Assembly (NCBI GenBank): GCA_002633005.1
Contig: NMRA01000632.1
Location: 62,001-126,000 of the forward strand
Length of the DNA: 64,000 nt
Reading direction: 5' to 3'
Source: Phoronis australis
Lineage: Eukaryota > Phoronida > Phoronidae
Shown: positions 46,501 through 59,995 of the stretch, piece by piece
How positions within the stretch are numbered: the stretch's first letter is position 1
Layout of the letters: every line of letters starts with the position of its first letter
Notes under the pieces: model-generated
What the model saw: only the letters and a program-made list of their open reading frames with translations
Database searches by the model: none
What the model was told of the DNA's origin: nothing
Made by a program: the position numbers and the translations under genes

Positions 46501-49500
46501 ACTCTTAGTTTCCTCAGCGAAATTTTTGGGTCTACGAATCTCTACCTTAGTTGTGCGCATGGAATACGTCACCTTCAAAAATCACATAATGTTCTGTCAA
46601 CACTATCTGAATGGCAAATCAACCAAAAGGCAAGGTTGCGTGAACATGAAATAGTCCATATTGTCATGTGACATTGAGCAAAAGGGACAAGCAAATGGAC
46701 CAACATCAACAAACTGCGGTTTATGCTTTCGGCAGCTTAAATTATGGGGTAGAGTATTTTACTGCATGTAGTCTGATGCAGATCGTTCCCAGAAGGCAAT
46801 TATTGTCATGGATATTTTTCATAAATCATAGATCTATTTACTCGCTGGCAGGAGGCAGGAGTAAATACTTGTATCCGGAATATATTAGAAATGTCTTAGG
46901 TCAATAGCCAATAACCCTAAAAACCTGCATATACATGTGTAGGCCTACTACAAATGGATTCAACCGTGAATCACGAGCAAAGAAATGTTTTGCAAGAAAA
47001 GAATTCCAGTGGTTGGGAAACAAAAAGCGATGCTCGCTGTTGGAGCTTCGACCACTTTTAAAAAAGACTAAGAAGCAAAGTTCTAACGGTCAAATTTCGG
47101 AGTTCTGCAGTCGATGGCGAGTGAAACTGACACAATAACTTTCATCGAAGGCCTTTGGTGGTTCCTGCGAAGAATAATTTCGTCCGTGGCCTAGGGCACA
47201 GCTGCATCTAACGGGATCTAGCATTACGTAGAAACGTGCACAAATCATTTTTATTTTTGTGTGCGACAAATGTCCCGTAAAAATATGAGAGAGTCTCAAA
47301 CTCTGTTTCCATAAATGAAAAGGAGACTGATTGGAAGAGGAAAAAGATGACATTTATTATGACAGAAAAAGAAAATTCAATACAAAATTGGTAAAATACC
47401 CAAGACATGGAAAACATATACACGAATAAACGATGACGTTGGCTTTGATACTGTCGCTCTCTTTGCGAATGTTATTTTGCCTCAAGAGCATGTAGTCTCT
47501 CGACACATTACTAGCGTAGTTAACTAAACCGATTGCCCCGCTGTGTCTGTTAAGGTGTAAAAAATAGTTTGTTACGGTTGTCTTCGCGCATTTATGTATG
47601 TGTATCTAATGATGAAACAGTGCTGCTCTGGAGACTAATCAAGATAAGATAAAAATGCCCTCAAGCCGACCACTCTAAATTGCTTCTCTCACCGCATGAA
47701 TTTATATCCAAGTCGAAATCCAAAACGCAATTGCAATATAATTACACGTTATCTGGCCACAATCTCCTCGATTAATTGTTTAAATAGCAGGCGTGTAATT
47801 AATATACTACAGTTGTATTAGGTGATTTTTTGCTAAATGATGTTGACTCATCAACCAGTAAGATTACGGAAATGGCGACCTTTAAAGATAAAAGAAGTAA
47901 TTATTCTTCATGGAAGAACGAAAATATGATTACGACATTAAGACTTGAAGTCAGCTGAAATCAGTGTCAAGGGAGATAATGGCCGTTATGTATCTAGTTC
48001 GAATCAATTTGTCTTCCGAGTTATATCAGCATAGAAGGAGGATTTTACTGAAGCAAAATCCGCAAAACAACGTTAAAAGGGTGAGCTTTAAAACCTAAAA
48101 ATATTGGTGCTATAAAGTGAAATGTTCCCACTCATGTTAAAAAACGGATGTTGACTTTTTGAGCAAACTGCGTACAATTTATTTTCGATGGGTTATCACC
48201 CACTGTCACTGACGTCAAAACCGACGATTGATTTTTTTGCTTTTTATGCCCGTGTAAAAATCGCCAAAACATCAAAAAAAACCCCAAAAACATGAACATC
48301 CAAACTGACTTCCCCAGTGATTGAAGAAAATGAAATTGTGATGTAGAAGAAAGGATTTTTGAGGTTTGAAAACTGATAGTTCTATACTCGGGATATTATC
48401 TGTGCTTCTGTAGTAGCTAACTCGAAACTCGTTTCAGTAAAAAAAAAAAAATGAAACCCATTTTGATTATTGGATGGCGGTGAGAGCCTTAACGGGACCA
48501 ATAGAAATTTTATTCACGTGTTACTTCACCGTCAGAAAGTATTAGGCAGACCTACAGCTCTGTGTCACTGGTTGTACGGTGACGTACTTTTCGACTATAC
48601 GCATTTCCACTTCGCGCAGGCGTTAAAGGCAAACAGGAAGCCTGTAACTACCGTTTGTAATACAGTATCGCCGCAGTGCCGTCTTCATCTCACTCTCCCT
48701 CTTTTGTTCAAAGCTTGCCATTTCATTTTATGCGGCACTCATCACCTGACTGGGTTTGCAAATCGTTCGCTACGTTCGTTGGAATCGTCAGCAAACACGA
48801 ACAGCTCGTGGATAGCTCATATTAGTTTGCTCTCCGTTTTCAGTATCACTACGATAAGACATTTAGCTATACCAGAAGTCGTGTATCGTCACACAATGGG
48901 TTTCGTAGCAAAAATACTATGAATGTTTTTGATAGTAAATGATGCGTGCTGTTCCAAGCGCCGTGTTCCATTTCTTGTTTGTTTTCGCGAAGGACTGTAT
49001 TCTTGGCATGATTAAATGCAAAACCGATTTACTTTTACGAACACCTTTTCAAGAGTGCTCAATGTCAAGATGCTAAGACGGTGGTGCGACACGTTGACAT
49101 GGAGAGGTTTTGTTCGGTGATTATCAAATGTTCGCAAATCTTCCACTCTCAACAGAATCATCAAAAAGACAGGCATTGCGTGCATTGATGGAGTTGTTAA
49201 TGGTTCGTACGTCGGTTTAATTCGCTGTGATTTTTATGAACGTCGGTAATAGGTTCCAGAACATAATGACTGAACGGTAATTAGAATATGCATGCATAAC
49301 CAATCGACGCAGTAAAAGGTATGTGTTGTTTGTTTCAGTTGCTTTTGAATTAACTGAACGTAAAGTAAAGACGCTATATCCAAATGGGTTGGTAGTGTGC
49401 CCACTGATTAAGTGGCACTTAACCGAGCTTTCCGTCCAAAAAGTGCGTTTTGATTCAGAGCACTTAACTCCATACAAAATTTGTCTCAACTTGTTTCTCA

Positions 49501-49796
49501 CTCAAACGAGAATTGACTTCTGGGTTTGTGAACATGTCATAGCTCCTTATTCCTTTAGACCACGCTTGACGCATAAGATGACGTGCCACGGTGACAAGCC
49601 AACTTGTAGCACCTGACCTCAATCAACAACGAAATGTCAGCACTTTGAAGCCTTGAAATCACCTCCAATTTGACTAAGGAATAATGCGAGATTAATTTCA
49701 TACCGGTAAGTGGTCTAAATGAGATTTTTTGTGTTGAAAGGCAGGTTTGTTGTCACCAAGTAACGGAAATTTCGTCTTTGCCATTTTGCCTACAGG
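46501..49796. other. Gene-poor stretch
   Basis: No supported gene or repeat. A 150-codon open frame at 48470-48922 (+ strand, TTG start) has no recognisable motif and is not called. Confidence 0.4.
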
Positions 49797-49812
49797 TTGC
49801 ACAAGGTCACTC

Positions 49813-50255
49813 ATGGCAGAACGAATGAGGTTACTCATGGCAGAACGAATGAGGTCACTCATGGCAGAACGAATGAGGTTACTCATGGCAGAACGAATGA
49901 GGTCACTCATGGCAGAACGAATGAGGTTACTCATGGCAGAACGAATGAGGTCACTCATGGCAGAATGAATGAGGTTACTAGTGGCAGAACAAATGAGGTT
50001 ACTAATGGCAGAACGAATGAGGTTACTAATGGCAGAACGAATGAGGTTACTATATAATGGCAGAACGAATGAGGTCACTCATGGCAGAACGAATGAGGTT
50101 ACTAATAGCAGAACGAATAAGGTCACTCATGGCAGAATGAATGAGGTTACTAATAGCAGAACGAATGAGGTCACTCATGGCAGAACGAATGAGGTCACTC
50201 ATGGCAGAACAAATGAGGTCACTCAGAACGAATGAGGTTACTAATGACAGAATGA
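49813..50255. repeat. 24-bp minisatellite, about 18 copies
   Basis: The unit ATGGCAGAACGAATGAGGTT + ACTC alternates with a variant (GTCACTC), making a 48-bp higher-order unit in the first half. Later units carry ACTAATAG variants and two small insertions or deletions. As 24 is a multiple of three, the array stays open in several frames: MAERMRLL, HGRTNEVT, and on the other strand SNLIRSAM. Confidence 0.95.
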
Positions 50256-53200
50256 AAAGCGAGACGTTTACTTTTCAATCCGTGCGGTCAGTGTTAGCCT
50301 ACATCATAGAATTCTAGCCCTGGATTACCAACTCCCGCACGTGACCATTGCATTCTATTGTTAGAATTTGCGACCCCGAGACTAGCTGCGAGAGTTTGCA
50401 CTGTGTATTTCCGGCTGTCTGCTCGACTGAGTTTTGACCTAGTGTTGTAGTTATCAAATCAAGCCTAATTTCATTGCTTCATTTTGGTATTTGTTCACCA
50501 AGCGTGACTCTTGAGATACGGTTCTAGACAACCAGGGATTTCCCCACAAAATTGGTCAACAAAGTCGACAACATTAGTCAGTCTTTATACGCACCCACTC
50601 GTTTCCGTGGCCGGATACCAGAAATAGTCTGGCGTCTGATATCTTTTCATCTCCAGTCTTAGAACCACTTGCTATAGCCTATCAACTATCAAACTACATG
50701 CTACAAATTTTTCAACTAGAAATTTTGTGGGTTGAAATCAAGTTACTGTAGTTTACGGAAAGAAATGCCATTAGGTTTCTGAGTGTTGGTTCTGCAATTA
50801 TAAATAAAAAGTTTAGACCCTACTAACAGCTGTATTTACGTGATTTTCGAAAAACTACTCGTATTTGCGTAACTTAGTGTGTGTGCATGTGTGTTTGCAT
50901 AAATTATTACTGTTTTCAATTGTTTCTTTAATATTCTGGTTGTGTAATGTTTACCTGTTGCCCAGATATTAGTTGTTAATTCGACTTCTTAGCAGTGATT
51001 ACTATCTGTAATTATTACCTAGGCCCGTGAAAAAAAATTAAAAAACGAAAATTTTACTTTGTAAAAATCAATCCAGTACTTTGTGTTGCTGACAGCATAT
51101 ATTGTACTTGCCAATTGTCCCGCTCGTGGCGGACTTTCGTACTTTTTGAATTTTCCCGCCACCCCGCCACACCATCAAAATGTCCCGCTTTTTGACACAA
51201 GGCGACACTGACATATCATATGGTCTTGTAATTTCCCATGCGACATAGCACAATTTTTCTGCTCGACTAAAAACAAAAAACCTGACGTTTCATGGGTTTT
51301 GAGGCACCTGCAATTGCCCATTCGACTAAAAAAAAAAACGCCGTGTGGCGCTTTTGGGTGTAACGTCTCCTGTTCGGCAAAAAACGCTGTCGGGACATAT
51401 TTGTGTGTTTCGGTCAACATTTCACCCTTGTCCCGCGTTTTGTCCGAAAGTCCCACTTTGCAATCCCGTTATCCCGTTGTTTTATACACGAATGTTGACA
51501 ACAATGGAACAGGTATTCATTTGTCTCTTTGTCATGAATATTACTAGTTTCCATAGTCCATGACAATCTTAAAAACGTATTTCAATGTCTCTTGTGTACG
51601 CTAACACACATTGCATGCACCAGGATCTCTACTTTTTATTTTCTGAAGAAAAAAGTTTATTTACAAACTATTATGGAAAGTCCTACATTGCAACCTATGT
51701 AATTACCTATCCACAATAGGCTACATTTCAAAACTACTCAATAGAAAACCTTTACCTGCAAATTTCGAATAGGAAGCTGGAGTAATTAGTTGATCTCATT
51801 TTTGTAAAGTTTTGCTAAAGAACTGAATGAAACGTCATCAAAGGTCCAATTAACATAAGACGATGTATAATTTTGGATGAATGCTTGACTAAATTCGTCA
51901 CGGCAACTGTGAGGGATCCATATTCTAAAATCTTTGTCCTGCTGGTTTAATTAGTCATTTATATGACCTCACTGGTTCATTTCCTGTTTATGTTACTATT
52001 ACGCCCTGTTATTTTTCGCATTTTGGTAACACTCTTGATTTCTAGAATTTAAAAAAGCCTGTTAGGCATGCTAAATGATGATTATTAATTAATTGAATTA
52101 TTCATCGTTTGCTTCTGCTATAACCATGCACCATAAAGAACTGATGAAGGACTTTCTAATGAAATGACTGATGCAATTCCGTTGAAAAACGGCAAAGTTG
52201 TAAAAAGTTTTAGTGACAGTAAATTCCATAACAACAACCAACACCGGAACAAACGAAAGCAAACAAATGGCGCGCTTGCGCAGCGCAACCTCACCAGCGT
52301 GAGATCGAAGTTGGCATTCCGAGACCGGAGTTCTATGCCTACACGTACTCGCATTTTGCACGCGACTTGAGCTGAATGGTAGCGCATGCTCACAACTCAG
52401 ACATGGCCGCTCGAATAAGGATGTAACATTTTAGCAACTGTTCTCGTCACTCCATGCCGGTAAAGTTGGATGTGAGAGCCTGAAAAATAAGTGGCAAGAA
52501 ATTTTGCTCACAGTGATTCATTAGTTTATCATTTGGGGTTTATTTGGAGACATGTTGCTTTAGCCTGGTTGCGAAATCACTGATCTCAGACTTGCAGGTA
52601 ATTGACATCGAGATCTCTTGTAAGACTGTAAATGTAGTTCATTCCTTTTTCTGCAACTACCCACTCGATCTTACTTCCTCGAAATCTTCCAATGCCTGTA
52701 ATTTATTCCCATCTCTCGACAGTCATCGGCAATTGGGTCATGTTTCGGTATACAAAGAAATTGAATAACAAACCATACGACGATAATGTATAATAATTGC
52801 AATCTAATCGAACATATGTATCGTGACGGGAAATAATCTTGATAGTCTGAAAATTCTTTTCCGTGTTTGCCTTTAAGAAGTTTTAATCATAAAGCCTGAT
52901 TCGGTAGACGCCGTCAACGTCGTTGAATCGGAAATTAAAACTCGGTTCAATTCAGAAAATCTGTTCCAGGCTACCTGTACGTCGTCACGTGACTGATTAA
53001 GTTGCGCAGACTTCACTCACATCTACAACACTGGTTTAATTACACAGTAATTTCTGTAAAAAACAACATACAACACAAAACGTGTGCTGAGTGAACATGT
53101 TCCCACTCTTAAGTATAATCCTTGATTTTTCCAAGAGAGTGGACACCGCTAATTGACGAAAGTTTGTTTACTGCGTAGCGCATACATGCGACTGAAGAAC

Positions 53201-53396
53201 AACGCGGGTCATGCAAAGTTGAACTGAGAAGTGCGACCACACGTTTCCTTCAATTGGTTTCAACCGCTTTCCTTTCCATCTCCTTCATTGTGAACTAATT
53301 CAGCGTCGAGTATTTGACTAACAATTATTATAACGATTGAAAACGAATGTTCTCATCTGGCAACTGTATTTATTTATCGTTGTTACTAAATTAATA
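50256..53396. other. Gene-poor stretch ahead of gene 3
   Basis: A stretch at 51120-51480 repeats words such as GTCCCGC and TCGACTAAAAA without a clean period. A CpG-rich patch at 52265-52415 is listed separately. No coding exon is supported. Confidence 0.4.
52265..52415. promoter_or_regulatory. Candidate CpG-rich promoter
   Basis: In AT-rich surroundings this 150-bp patch is rich in CG and carries GCGCGCTTGCGCAGCGC and TAGCGCATGCTCA, both close to the NRF1-type site (TGCGCATGCGC). It lies 1.6 kb before the start codon of gene 3 and could be its promoter with an untranslated first exon, but the link is only positional. Confidence 0.3.
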
Positions 53397-53494
53397 ATAA
53401 GTATGCTAAGCATGGGTGCATACATGTAGTTAAAAGTCCTGTTTAATTATAAGTATGCTAAGCATGGGTGCATACATGTAGTTAAAAGTCCAGT
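53397..53494. repeat. Two-copy 52-bp tandem duplication
   Basis: GTATGCTAAGCATGGGTGCA...AAAAGTCC at 53401 recurs at 53453, almost identical over 43 bp. Each copy contains the palindrome-like ATGCTAAGCAT. Confidence 0.9.
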
Positions 53495-53511
53495 ATAACA
53501 GCATGTTCTTA

Positions 53512-53695
53512 TCAATATTGATCGTGTTCATTGACATCGTCATCATTAACACCGTCAGCGCCATCGTCGTCGTCCACATCACTATCATCTTCATCACCAT
53601 CATCATCACTACCTTGGTCATGAAAGCCAACTTCAGCTTCGTCGTCACGGTTGTCATTATCATCATAGGTACACGTTTCTCAGCTCGCATCATTT
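53512..53695. repeat. Degenerate (ATC)n-type low-complexity tract
   Basis: Imperfect ATC, GTC and CAC triplets similar to 41040-41730 but shorter. The short open frames across it are repeat artefacts. Confidence 0.8.
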
Positions 53696-54032
53696 AATTC
53701 CCATAAAAGTGGCACTCACCCAAAAACTTGTTTTTCACAATGGTTCGTTATGTCGCTGTGACATTGAATTGAATGGCACTGAGTCGCTAATAATAAACGG
53801 CACTGAGATGCCAGTTTTTTAAATTCCGAAGGCTGGCACAACATCAAAGAAAAGTCATGCGTATTTTTCAATTTCAGGTTCCTCGTCTCTGGCCGACCAA
53901 AAAGAGTGACGAGTCCTGTTAGTGGTAGTAATTTAAGTCTGGAATACAACCAGTCTAGTTTGTCGCCTCTCCGGTAGGTGATATGCGTCTCATTTTCAAC
54001 CTCCTGAGACTCATAGGTTAGCAGACACAAGC

Positions 54033-54182
54033 ATGGAAATGTTCGCTATGATAAAACAATCTCTTCAAGCTGACGGAAGTAACCCAATACTTAGCAAATT
54101 TGAACTGGGAAACCAAGTGGCAAGCAGTGGACCAGAAATGGTTTGGAAGATATACAATGCCGTCAGGAAAAACGACTTGAAG
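54033..54182 (+). CDS. First coding exon of a SCYL2-like pseudokinase
   Basis: Fifty codons from ATG at 54033 to a strong donor GTAAGG after 54182, ending in phase 0. It encodes NPILSKFELGNQVAS followed by MVWKIYNAVRKND. The order (NP-x4-[FY]-x-[LV]-G-x-x-[VI]AS-x-G-x4-WK[IV][YF][ND]-x3-K) is that of the N-terminus of SCYL2/CVAK104 pseudokinases, where it forms the start of the kinase-like N-lobe with a degenerate glycine loop. SCYL2 acts in clathrin-linked traffic between the trans-Golgi network and endosomes. The start is chosen because the family has a short N-terminus; no in-frame stop was seen immediately upstream. The next exon was not found up to 64000. Another SCY1-like family member is the main alternative. 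Confidence 0.65.
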
Positions 54183-57100
54183 GTAAGGCAAAACTGAACA
54201 ACCTCTTCTGTAGCACCTGCATGCTGGAAATGTGTTGAGATATTGAAGACTCCGAGTTCAAGTGATAGAAGCGTGTTGGCTTTACGACAGCCTTGTGAAA
54301 ATATTAGTTAATGAAATGTGACGCGTGCTAATGCAAGCGCGCATACACTTGGCGGCAATCATGTTGTCGGCTTCCATTTGTTCAAGGAAAAAAATTCCGG
54401 CATCATGCAACAATAAACAACCTTTGCACGTCCACAAAAGTTATTCCAGATGCCCCGGATTGGATTTTCTGAAAAATCAAAGCCTAATCTTGGTTTGTTA
54501 TCGGCGTAACACAATAAAAGAAAAAATATCAGGTTCATGCTTTCCAAAAGTTTTAAGAGGCTAACAGTAAGTATGTTACTGTGGATTTCATACAGTTCAC
54601 TTCCATTTTCAACACCGCCCTAGGAACTGTAAATCACCCAATACGATAATTTACTCAAAAATAGATCGAGAGAAACTGTAGCTGCGGGGTCTCGGAAGAA
54701 AATTGGGAAATTATCATTGAAGTTTAGGTTTTAGGATTTGAATAAACATACCAATTTAAAGCTTCTGAGTCATGTAGGTTCCATTTCCTTCCCGGTAGGA
54801 TAGACAGACTGGGAAAATAATCCATTTGGACAAGGCTATCGACAAGTGGTATAAAGTGACAAAGTTTTGTGTTGTCGATTTCTTTGTACCCAATTAACTG
54901 TTCCATTTTTCGTGAAACAAATGTAAGAAGACGGATGTAAGACAGGTGACTAATTGCCCAAACCGTGAGAAATGTACACAGAGTCATCAATTCCATCACT
55001 CGAAAATGACGTCAGACATGTATTCTAGAATGCCTTGTTAGGTCAAATGTAATAAGTTCTGGTCTGTGTTTTTTTAATTGCTGCGATGTTGCGGGGGATT
55101 TTTGGTATTAAAGTACTGAGTAGTAACTTTCAGTCACTGAGTCGGTGACTTTCCGCAGACCAGATTTCTTGCAGGAAATGTAAGATCGCACTTGACCTCG
55201 TAAAATAACGCGAGTGAAAAACGAGAGTTTGGCGAGAATGCCCTGGAGCTAACTGGCCTATAATAGTAAAAATAGCGGACACTAAAATGATTGATCGGTG
55301 AGGTTGAACTGTTACATTATGGACTGAATTAAAAATTAAAAAATCCGCGATTGAAAACGCAAACAGTAAGGGGATAGTATAGTGAACTCTAGTCTATGAG
55401 CTGTATGGCGGCAATCGGAAGTTATCATAGACTCATGTGCGTGACGCAGTACTTTTTCAAATCTATGGGTCACAAAAATTCAGCTATTCAAGGCCTGCGG
55501 AGCTAATTAAAGTATTCGTGATGTCCTGACAGCCGGGCTCCGGTAGTAGTTGATACGTATGCGTCAGGTTGAATGAAAATTCTTCCTTTTACTTTAAGCT
55601 CATTAACATATATTATACTATTTATCAGCGTTCCAAGTTTTCTTTTTGAAGTTATTTCGCCACCAGTTGGTATTCTGTAAGAAATGAGGCCGTCACCCAT
55701 CGTTGGTATTCGGCCGCCTAACCAAAATCGACGGAGATCACGGTATATTAGTTTTTCCCTGTCGAAATTTATTTTCAATATTTTCGCAAGATTTCAGAAT
55801 GCTCTTATTGGATAACAATTTTACTTAATTATTCTGATATTGCATTTCGTTGTTTGCCTGAGTTCACTACTCGCTGTAAAACACACTTAGCCCAGTCGAA
55901 TGGACGTCCTTGCTCTTCAATCGCTCCTTAATGAATCTCACTTCCTACTTACTCTAGGTACTAATGGCTTCGTTATAACATGTTCTAACCATGTAATAAG
56001 GGTCCAAACATGTGCTACTAGGTCTTAATAATTGTAGTCCAGCTAGGAGACCTTCTTTTAGGTTTATGATCAAACATTACTTACGTAATCTAATGAAGCT
56101 ATCGATAAATAAATAATATGTAAACAATGCCAAATGATACAAAATAATTTCTGAAATATGTGTTAAAGAAAACAAAATGATATTGTGTTAACGACCAGGA
56201 AGTGGGATGACACAGCTCTGGGGGTATTAGGAAGACAAATGCTTCTACGAAGCAATTGGGAAAATGAAAAATTGGATCTTATTGTGGAATCGGGTGAAAC
56301 TTGGAGAATGTTTACAGAAAAGTATTTCGTGGCCTATTGTGTTGAAATACTTTGAAAGATCTAAAAAACTTACGAGGGATTTATCTCGTTATCATAATGG
56401 GAAGATATACGGTCCTAAATTTCAAGCGAAGCAAGTTCTTTTCGGGGGAAATTATTTGAAGCCATATTGATGCTCATAAGGAATGTCATCGTTCCTCAGG
56501 AAATTTGACAGTTGCTTCTGGATAATTTTCGATAGTTTTGGATATGGTGGGAAGTATATAAGCAAGATTGACTACCTGGAATCAACCTCAAGTTACCGCG
56601 AAGCTTAACTTAAGATTACTGTAAAACGTTCTTCATTAGAATTACACGATTGTTGCAAATGACTAACTCGAAGCAACGCTATAACGTCAAATAGCAGTAC
56701 TTCTTTATATTTTGAGATTTCCAATGAGTCAAATCCGCATTTAGGTAGCACATCAGTCTATAAATTACAAAAAAAAAACTTGAAAATGAAATTAAATGCA
56801 TTATTTCCGAACCAAAACATATTTACGAACGTCTTGATATTTTTCCTCCAGGTGTCACTGAAAGGACACCTGTAATCAAATCAATGTAATTCGTTTGACT
56901 GTCACACTCGTTGATGCCTGTCTTTTTAAACAAAAAATGTAATGATGTAATAACATTGAGAAATTAAGTATTACTATGTATGATCGAGTTAGATATGAAC
57001 AGAATTCACATTTGTAAAAAGATAAACAGTATGTAAATTATTTTAGACCAACCTTAACAGAAAATTTTGGTGAAAATAGTCCGTGAAATGGATAATACTA

Positions 57101-57439
57101 AAGCTGTTGATAACGTAGCAGGCTGCTAAATTCTAGTAGGTGATGCAATCAATGTTGATAAAAAAACTTGTCAGGTGTCATAGCTGGCATGATTGTGACG
57201 TTGTCCATTCACATGCGGGATGCTATACAGAGCCATGAGCTGTATTGGCAATAATAACAGTTGCATACACGCTTTTAATAATAAAAGGCTAATTCACTCA
57301 ATGTCAATTCATATAAAGTCGTCAAGAAAACCCAATTAATCCCTGCGTGTACCATACACACGCTGAGATGGCTTCGATTGAGATGATTTAAGTGTATTGC
57401 AAAGAAGACGTGAATTTAAGAAAACTTCAAGATGACGTG
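54183..57439 (+). other. Presumed first intron of gene 3
   Basis: No second SCYL-type exon, repeat or RNA recognised. A 91-codon open frame at 55503-55778 (- strand) has no identifiable motif and is not called. Confidence 0.4.
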
Positions 57440-57443
57440 GCTT

Positions 57444-57740
57444 CTAGCTAATCACCCTATGTCTACAATCGTCCGGGTGATTTGAGTCCAAGTCGTGTTG
57501 CTTAAAGTCAGGGATTACTTTTGCTATCTTGAGAGCATCTGGAAAAATGCTGGTACATATATGTATGTATTGATTTGTGAAGGTCGTCAGCGCTTTAATT
57601 GTAAAAAGATTCCTTCGTTTGATAAGTTTTGACAATACGCTATCATGACCAGCAGTGCTTTGTTTTGTATTCATGTTCCTGAAAATATCTTGGGCATGCT
57701 TATGATTAATGTTTTTGATAGAGAACGTAGATGGGTTTGG
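57444..57740 (-). pseudogene. LINE reverse transcriptase remnant
   Basis: The - strand frame reads KQSTAGHDSVLSKLIK and, further on, FPDALKIAKVIPDFKQHD then PDDCRHRVIS. This is the N-terminal part of the reverse transcriptase of many non-LTR retrotransposons (S-x-G-x-D-x-[IV]-x-x-K-L-[IL]-K ... FP-x-x-[LW]K-x-A-[KR]-[VI]-x-P-[IL][FY]K). Only about 100 residues remain and no catalytic YxDD is present. It lies antisense in the presumed intron of gene 3. Confidence 0.75.
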
Positions 57741-59459
57741 AGCTTGGATTCTCTAAATTTTTGATGTTAGTTATAGTTATTGATTCGGAAAGGGAAGGGC
57801 AAACTTGGGTATAGCAGCTGTTGAATAAATTTCTATTTTTGTTCACAAAGCTTTTTTAAATGTAAGAGGCTACTATACACTATTATGTAATCAATGACTT
57901 ATGAGCCAATGAGTCACTTTAATAAACTAATGTACTACACGGGAAACTGGATCGCAAGCTCATCGCATAGATATCGGTAGCTAGGCGTATCCATTGTTCA
58001 CTTTGTTTTTTCTTATTTATAATAACGATAATGACAAGCATTTAACGGTAACCGGCATATGGGCGGCCAAGGTACGATATTCATGCGACCTGTATTGTTG
58101 TGTCCAACAAAGACGCAACAAAAAAACAATGGTACCGTACCATAAGCGATAATCATGCGAAGCGCTAATGCGTCGTATGAATCTCGCAAGTTAAACAATA
58201 GCTTGCGACCTCCTTACGACGTCACGAACGAACGTTCGAGATAGAGTTTCTTTATTACAACTAGGGCAGAACACAATCAAAGGCTATTGACATTACAATG
58301 CCTGATAGACTGATATTCATTCACACAGAATTATCACGTAGCACCTGTCCACATACGCAAAAGGACACTTAACCCTGTTTGATGATTTCAATCAATTCTC
58401 GTCCAGCTAATGCATCATTGGCGTCAACCTTTCAAGTTAAAGACAAGAATCAACTAAAAACTCATGCTCCCTATGTCACAGATTGGACATGGGGTGTGTG
58501 GTCTTTTTCCAGGGTTGCCATGTAATTCGCTAAAAGCCTAGATCACGCTTGCCGCTTGAGCAGACTTTTGAGGGTTGTCAAGTGTTACAGAGCATTGTAT
58601 CGTTTCACAGAACTGGATGCGAAAATCGTTCTTAGCACCTGGTAATAAGCCAAAAGCGGGTTTTATATCTTTTGAATAACCTTTCCCTATTCGCTGCTGA
58701 TGAGCACAACATCATCCCCAATCAAACATTATGCATGTTCAAAAGGTCAATGTTGCAGTTGACTGTAATGTGCAGGGTGGTCAGTTTTCCAACTATGAAA
58801 TTATCTCAGTAAAAATCAAAAACAAAATTAACGAGTTTCACCCATTTTTTAAACACTATTCCTTTTAATAGCCAGTCAGTCACTGAATACGAAAGAGGAA
58901 TTTGGAAGTAATTTCCATACACAAACATCGACATCGAAACAGTTTCTTTACAACTATCGACAATATTTTGCCTAACCAAGCTTTTCCAAAATATTTGAAC
59001 GAATTGCATTTGACCACACGTCCAAAAACTTTCATAGAAATAATCTTACATTTTCATCTCGAAGTGACTACGGCGAAATGAGTAGTGAATATACTCTTAC
59101 AAATATTTTAACAATGACTGAGCCCTCTATACGGTTTTCGTAAAACATCCAATGCAATTAACCATTTGACCTCAGTGCTTATAATCAATCATACGTTCTG
59201 ATTTAAAAGTAAAAAATATATGACTTCCTTAAGAAGGAATTCAGATCACAAGTTACTTACACAGTTAAAAGTAGTACGTATGGTTTTCGAAAATGGAAGC
59301 TAACTTTTCAGTGTCGTTGTATTCCTACGCGTATAGGCCAAAAATAAAGAAACTAAGACTCGGCGAAAAACTGGGGGTTATATCGTAAGCATGTGGTATA
59401 AATATGTTAAAATACACGTGTCACGTATAGTTTAACATATATTTACATGCGTCCCCAAC
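57741..59459. other. Gene-poor stretch
   Basis: AT-rich with no recognised gene or repeat. Confidence 0.4.
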
Positions 59460-59495
59460 ACACACACGCGCGCGCACTTACACACATATATATTT
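59460..59495. repeat. Short (CA)/(CG)/(TA) microsatellite
   Basis: ACACACACGCGCGCGCACTT followed by ACACACATATATAT, a compound alternating purine-pyrimidine run of about 35 bp. Confidence 0.8.
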
Positions 59496-59664
59496 GTGTC
59501 GCATGATGTCATCCAGTCCGGCCTCCGTGTGCACCGATGACCGCTCCATCTCTCGAATCTTTATAATACTTGGCGTAAGGGAGAAAGGTATCATTGCGAC
59601 GGCGCATGCCACTTTTCAATCTGCCCTGCTCCCCAGGGATATGATGGTTTTTGTATTTTCGGTG

Positions 59665-59995
59665 TTTATGGAGGACGAGCGCTTCCGGGTGATATCTAGA
59701 GAACAACTAACAGATTTAAATGAAACTTGACACAACGGTTTCAGTGCTGTAGTGGTAAAGTTAAAGGTAAGTAGGCGCCCAAAGCCCACCGTCTCATTTT
59801 GAGCACTGAACGTAACTTACAGAGCGTAGTCGCTGCCTTCAAATGCCAAAAGGTAGTTGGCTGCGCCTACGTGCGCCTACGCCCCACTGCAGCACTAAAC
59901 GGTATGAAACGGCGTTGCGCCGGCACCGGTTGACTAGTGTTTGGGCAATTTCGACCTCTACAGTATCCTCTAGTGGCCATTTTCTCCAGTTGTCT
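59665..59995 (+). repeat. Dispersed repeat family C, copy 2
   Basis: TTCCGGGTGATATCTAGAGA, ACAGATTTAAATGAAACTTG and ATCCTCTAGTGGCCATTTT match 46225-46365 in order. A roughly 150-bp insert with an internal repeat (GGCGCCCAAAG / GCGCCTACG) separates the two halves. Confidence 0.6.

Noticed and set aside
48470-48922. 150-codon open frame on the + strand
   Set aside because: It begins at TTG, has no recognisable motif and no neighbouring exon.
49698-50235. Repeat protein encoded by the 24-bp minisatellite
   Set aside because: Openness in several frames follows from the unit being a multiple of three without stops; small indels shift frame within the array and there is no gene context.
55503-55778. 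91-codon open frame on the - strand
   Set aside because: No motif or splice context; probably chance.
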